This document shows, piece after piece, positions 33,785-35,957 of a stretch of 35,957 nucleotides of DNA (its first letter is position 1; each line of letters opens with the position of its first letter). The DNA lies in NCBI GenBank assembly GCA_012513715.1, contig JAAZBP010000045.1:1-35957 (forward strand), in the 5' to 3' direction. The notes under the pieces are model-generated. The model worked only from the letters and a program-made list of their open reading frames with translations, made no database searches and was not told where the DNA came from. Source of the stretch: Thermoproteota archaeon (lineage in GTDB: Archaea; Thermoproteota; Bathyarchaeia; Bathyarchaeales; Bathycorpusculaceae). Position numbers and translations under genes: made by a program.

Positions 33785-33888
33785 GGTTAAGCATGAATAC
33801 AATAATTAACTGCCATGCCGCTGTTTCTCCTCTTTTTAGTTTGTTCATGCTTAACCCTCTCCCTTTCTATATCCTTCTAAAAAGCTGA
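33785..33888 (+). ncRNA. Putative regulated small RNA (or 31-codon small ORF)
   Basis: GGTTAAGCATGAA (33785-33797) and TTCATGCTTAACC (33844-33856) are perfect 13-base inverted repeats around a 46-base loop, and the predicted transcription start coincides with the 5' arm. The loop is pyrimidine-rich (TTTCTCCTCTTTTT), complementary to ribosome-binding sites of the GAGGA type, as in antisense regulatory RNAs. The same region holds a 31-codon frame from ATG 33793 to TGA 33888 encoding a hydrophobic peptide (VSPLFSLFMLNPLPFYILL), but the ATG lies within the stem and no ribosome-binding site is present. Both readings are open; a dual-function RNA is possible. Confidence 0.5.
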
Positions 33889-33947
33889 TTTAATTGGAAT
33901 TGAGTTTTATCTGTTTTAATAGGGGGGTTTATTCAGAAAATTTAGTT

Positions 33948-34124
33948 TCAGTTTATTGATTTCTTGAACCATATCATGCCGATGACTGCGACTATTGTGG
34001 CTGATAGTGCTGCCACTGGGTTTATCGACTGCATTGACAAGAAGCAGGTGGCTAGGAACGTAATTACAGTCACTAAAGAAATCAAAATGATAATCCTGCT
34101 TATTGTCAAATTCTTATTGCTCAA
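33948..34124 (-). CDS. Small two-segment membrane protein
   Basis: A 58-residue protein with two hydrophobic segments (ISRIIILISLVTVITFLATC and NPVAALSATIVAVIGMIWF) and a basic end FKKSIN. I choose the TTG at 34124 because GAGGT (34132-34136) lies seven bases upstream; the longer frame to 34226 has no comparable signal. The function is unknown. Confidence 0.55.
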   Translation of the reverse strand: MSNKNLTISRIIILISLVTVITFLATCFLSMQSINPVAALSATIVAVIGMIWFKKSIN

Positions 34125-34281
34125 TTTCTTAACCTCATAGGATCTAATGACCTTTAGAATACTATGGATTGTTTTTGATTTAATGCTAAGCTTACGAACA
34201 AAGTGTTCAGATATTAGACAACACAAAATGTTTTTTGAAACAATACAAAAATAGAATTAGTCAAAATTAAAGAATAAGAGT

Positions 34282-34557
34282 TTAGTCTTCTTCAGCTAGT
34301 TTTCGCTCTTTAACCTTTAAAGCGTCTTCGTCGCCGATAACTCTGAAGGTCTCTGTTAGTTCGTATTTATGCAGAAACTTTTTGACTATTATACGAATAT
34401 ACTTCTTGCTGAATGCTTCTCCTTCACCTTTAACTGTAACTTCTTTTCCTTCAGTAGTAACTTCTCCTGCTGTTTTTTCTTTTAGGAAATCAGCTAATTT
34501 CTCTACGATTTTAGATTCACCCTTAAGTTCGGAAACATCGATTTTCATTTCAACCAT
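34282..34557 (-). CDS. Ribosomal protein eL22-like
   Basis: The 91-residue protein follows the eL22 pattern: an N-terminal strand and helix (IVEKLADFLKEKT), a basic strand pair (GKEVTVKGEGEAFSKKYIRI), the helix IVKKFLHKYELTETFRVI and an acidic C terminus (KLAEED). The F-S-K-K-Y-x-R/K-x-x-x-K-K-F/Y-L block is the best match with eukaryotic eL22, which reads F-S-K-R-Y-L-K-Y-L-T-K-K-Y-L. eL22 is absent from most archaea. GAGGTG lies eight bases before the ATG. A box C/D RNA lies about 90 bases upstream on the same strand. Confidence 0.75.
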   Translation of the reverse strand: MVEMKIDVSELKGESKIVEKLADFLKEKTAGEVTTEGKEVTVKGEGEAFSKKYIRIIVKKFLHKYELTETFRVIGDEDALKVKERKLAEED

Positions 34558-34644
34558 ACTTGTTTCACCTCGGTTACACCCCGTCTAATCTACTGTTGTG
34601 CTGTTTTCTTCATAACTACTCTATTGATAAGTTTTCCGCTTAGT

Positions 34645-34710
34645 CTTGTCAGTTCGCCCGTCGAGTCTTTTTCACAGCATATGCTCAGACTCTAGTGCTC
34701 ATCATCCAAA
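34645..34710 (-). ncRNA. Box C/D guide sRNA
   Basis: On the minus strand the elements come in order: C box ATGATGA (34699-34705), guide GCACTAGAGT, D' box CTGA (34685-34688), spacer, C'-like GCTGTGA (34672-34678), guide region, D box CTGA (34649-34652). Flanking CTTTG and CAAGA can form a short terminal stem. The guide before the D box contains GACGGGCG, complementary to the universal CGCCCGUC of 16S rRNA; with the N-plus-five rule the target is C1402 (E. coli numbering). The D' guide target is not recognised. Confidence 0.75.
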
Positions 34711-35042
34711 GAAAAGTTCTGCAACTTACCTTAAGTCTTTATCGTTGTGTTTTATGAAAAAATCTGTGTTTTTTGCTCTTCTATTTGTTGATGTCTCACT
34801 TTAATATCGTTTGCAAAATAGGTTTTTTATGTATATTTAGACAGTCAAGGTTTTTTCAATTCCCAGGCTATTCGTTGCCTGTTGTATTTTCTTAAGAATT
34901 GGTTACAATACTCTTAAAAGAAGCCATCAGCTACTATTAGGGTTCTGCACGTATAGGTAGTTGGCAGCTGGTAACCTGTAGTGTTTTATTCAATTTAGCA
35001 AAAACTGCCTTAACTATATTTACAAGGAGGAATCAAATAGAA
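34711..35042. other. Intergenic region between sRNA and small Cys-rich gene
   Basis: The first 60 bases probably hold the minus-strand sRNA promoter (a CATAAAAC-like element near 34747-34754). CTCTTAAAAG near 34911-34920 may be the TATA box for the plus-strand cysteine-rich gene, giving a leader of about 95 bases that includes GGCAGCTGGTAACC. I see no further gene. Confidence 0.35.
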
Positions 35043-35162
35043 ATGTTATCAAGAGATTGTGACGGTTGCCCCCACATGAGAGCCTGCAGCGTAAGGTTTG
35101 CTCATGCTAAAAAAGGCGAAAAAGTCTACTGTCCAGACGGCACAGTACATCTAATAGATTAA
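35043..35162 (+). CDS. 39-residue cysteine-rich protein
   Basis: The frame from ATG 35043 reads a compact peptide with four cysteines (residues 6, 9, 15, 30) in CDGCPHMRACS and VYCPDGT, and ends after HLID. The spacing C-x2-C-x5-C-x14-C suits a zinc or iron-sulfur mini-domain. AAGGAGG at 35024-35030 is a strong ribosome-binding site 12 bases upstream. It is too short for usual gene calling. Function is unknown; it is convergent with the flavodoxin gene, with 32 bases between stops. Confidence 0.7.
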   Translation: MLSRDCDGCPHMRACSVRFAHAKKGEKVYCPDGTVHLID

Positions 35163-35194
35163 GCGTCAGCGCTAGCAGTAAGAGTTTTATGTTG

Positions 35195-35611
35195 TTATTC
35201 ACTGAGTTTTTCCATTGCCTTCTTTACTTCATTTATGATGTCGGTGAAGTTTGCGACTTCGCTGGGTTTCATGCCCTTTTTTGAAACACTAAGCACTGTT
35301 TGGTAGCCTTTTTCTTTGAGCTTTTTCTCTATTGCTTTTAATGTCCTAGAGTTTCCAAAAAGTCGGTAAGTACAGAATAGAACTGCTTTTTTGTTTTCCA
35401 CTTGATTCATGTTTTCGACAAACTCTGCGGTTTCTTTAGCTGGGCTGGCGCCTTCAACAGGCGTACCTAAAACTAGCAATTCATAGTTTTCTATGGTTGA
35501 CGGTAAAGTTGCAGCTATATCGTAGATGTCTGCTTTTGCGGTTTCAGCTATTGCTTGGGCTAATCTTTTAGTGTTGCCTGTTCTTGAAAAATACACAACA
35601 CAAGTTTTCAT
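35195..35611 (-). CDS. Flavodoxin
   Basis: A 138-residue flavodoxin fold: the FMN phosphate loop SRTGNTKRLAQAI near residue 9, the LGTPVEGASPA loop near residue 50 and the CTYRLFGNSR loop near residue 80. It is an FMN electron carrier or a close relative used by an oxidoreductase. Length is typical. It is divergent from the DNA ligase gene. Confidence 0.85.
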   Translation of the reverse strand: MKTCVVYFSRTGNTKRLAQAIAETAKADIYDIAATLPSTIENYELLVLGTPVEGASPAKETAEFVENMNQVENKKAVLFCTYRLFGNSRTLKAIEKKLKEKGYQTVLSVSKKGMKPSEVANFTDIINEVKKAMEKLSE

Positions 35612-35694
35612 AGTATAAAATATTGCTGATTTAATTAATATAATCTTCTACAAATTTTAATATCTGTAACTTTATCTTAATTGAGAGACGACCT

Positions 35695-35957
35695 ATGGAT
35701 TACTCATTAATCACAGATTCTTACCAGAAAATTGAGTCAACCACTAAACGTTTAGAAATGACTGACCATTTGGTTGAATTGCTTAAAAGAACGCCTAAAG
35801 ATGTTATAGCTAAAGTTGTTTATTTGACGCAGGGTAAATTGTATCCTGATTTTGTCGGTGTAGAGATGGGTGTAGCTGAAAAGCTTGCAGTGAAAGCTGT
35901 AGCTAGGGCGTCTGGTCAAAGAGAAAGTGTATTAACTAATGAGCTGCAGAAAAGCGG
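35695..35957 (+). CDS. lig: ATP-dependent DNA ligase, 5' part
   Basis: The first 87 codons of a gene cut by the window end. The sequence (YQKIESTTKRLEMTDHLVEL, DVIAKVVYLTQGKLYPDFVG, GVAEKLAVKAVARASG) matches the N-terminal DNA-binding domain of archaeal ATP-dependent DNA ligase. The catalytic lysine motif lies beyond the window. No strong ribosome-binding site precedes the ATG. Confidence 0.9.
   Translation, partial: MDYSLITDSYQKIESTTKRLEMTDHLVELLKRTPKDVIAKVVYLTQGKLYPDFVGVEMGVAEKLAVKAVARASGQRESVLTNELQKS

Larger units (their letters stand above)
33554..33947. other. Intergenic region with regulated small RNA locus
   Basis: The first 150 bases are AT-rich with no clear feature. An operator array (33705-33745), a TATA box (33751-33759) and a stem-loop RNA or small ORF (33785-33888) follow, each listed separately. 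The last 60 bases are AT-rich and end at the convergent small membrane protein. Confidence 0.5.

Noticed and set aside
1-35957. tRNA genes, rRNA genes and CRISPR arrays.
   Set aside because: I found no cloverleaf with a GTTCGA-type T-loop, no rRNA sequence and no regularly spaced direct repeats.

Overview
The window is an AT-rich archaeal chromosome segment, most likely from an uncultivated TACK-group archaeon and best matching a Bathyarchaeia-like lineage. The reasons are an ESCRT/Cdv cell-division operon (CdvA, two ESCRT-III proteins, Vps4/CdvC), an Orc1/Cdc6-type AAA+ protein, archaeal-type phosphoglycerate mutase, tetrahydromethanopterin biosynthesis genes, an HdrA-MvhD fusion, an eL22-like ribosomal protein, an archaeal ATP-dependent DNA ligase, TATA-box/leaderless promoters and box C/D sRNA architecture. 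The taxonomic call is inference from gene content; no rRNA gene is present.

Layout. 1-5.3 kb: an Orc1/Cdc6-like ATPase followed with no gap by a winged-helix protein, then a minus-strand block (phosphoesterase, HAD phosphatase, ApgM, membrane protein). 5.5-8.0 kb: a secreted seven-repeat beta-propeller protein, then 1.2 kb without a convincing intact gene that holds a GC-rich possible transposon relic, an AT-rich inverted repeat and two tandem copies of a ~75-nt structured RNA-like unit. 8.0-12.1 kb: the division operon in the order ESCRT-III paralog, CdvA, CdvB with winged helix, CdvC, with a small divergent membrane protein and palindromes in the shared promoter region. 12.3-14.2 kb: a winged-helix regulator divergent from a coiled-coil protein with a histone-H1-like basic tail, and a decayed coiled-coil ORF. 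14.3-18.1 kb: an isopropylmalate-synthase-like enzyme, a biotin-synthase-like radical SAM enzyme, and a membrane-anchored propeller protein behind a GTTCCA operator-like array.

18.3-24.4 kb: a three-gene H4MPT cofactor operon (DUF447, beta-RFAP synthase, DHPS-like protein), then a minus-strand pyrimidine operon (PyrD, PyrK) with an ECF-type transporter component, and a 16-residue lysine-rich microprotein. 24.7-29.4 kb: a four-CBS protein with a C-terminal HPF-like domain (probable ribosome hibernation factor), a polysaccharide flippase, a YdjM-type membrane protein and an Asp/Glu-racemase family enzyme. 29.5-33.6 kb: a six-cluster polyferredoxin coupled to an HdrA-MvhD fusion, behind a leader whose ribosome-binding site may be hidden in a hairpin, then a flavin-binding split-barrel protein. 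33.6-36 kb: a palindromic operator array placed directly before a TATA box and a stem-loop small RNA or small ORF; a small membrane protein; eL22; a box C/D guide RNA predicted to modify the 16S decoding site; a 39-residue cysteine-rich protein; flavodoxin; and the 5' end of DNA ligase.

Together the metabolic genes point to an anaerobe with archaeal C1-carrier chemistry and ferredoxin/Hdr-based electron bifurcation. The most novel-looking items are the operator plus small RNA at 33.7-33.9 kb, the tandem RNA units at 7.5-7.7 kb, the C/D guide, and the unusual start signals of cdvA and cdvB.
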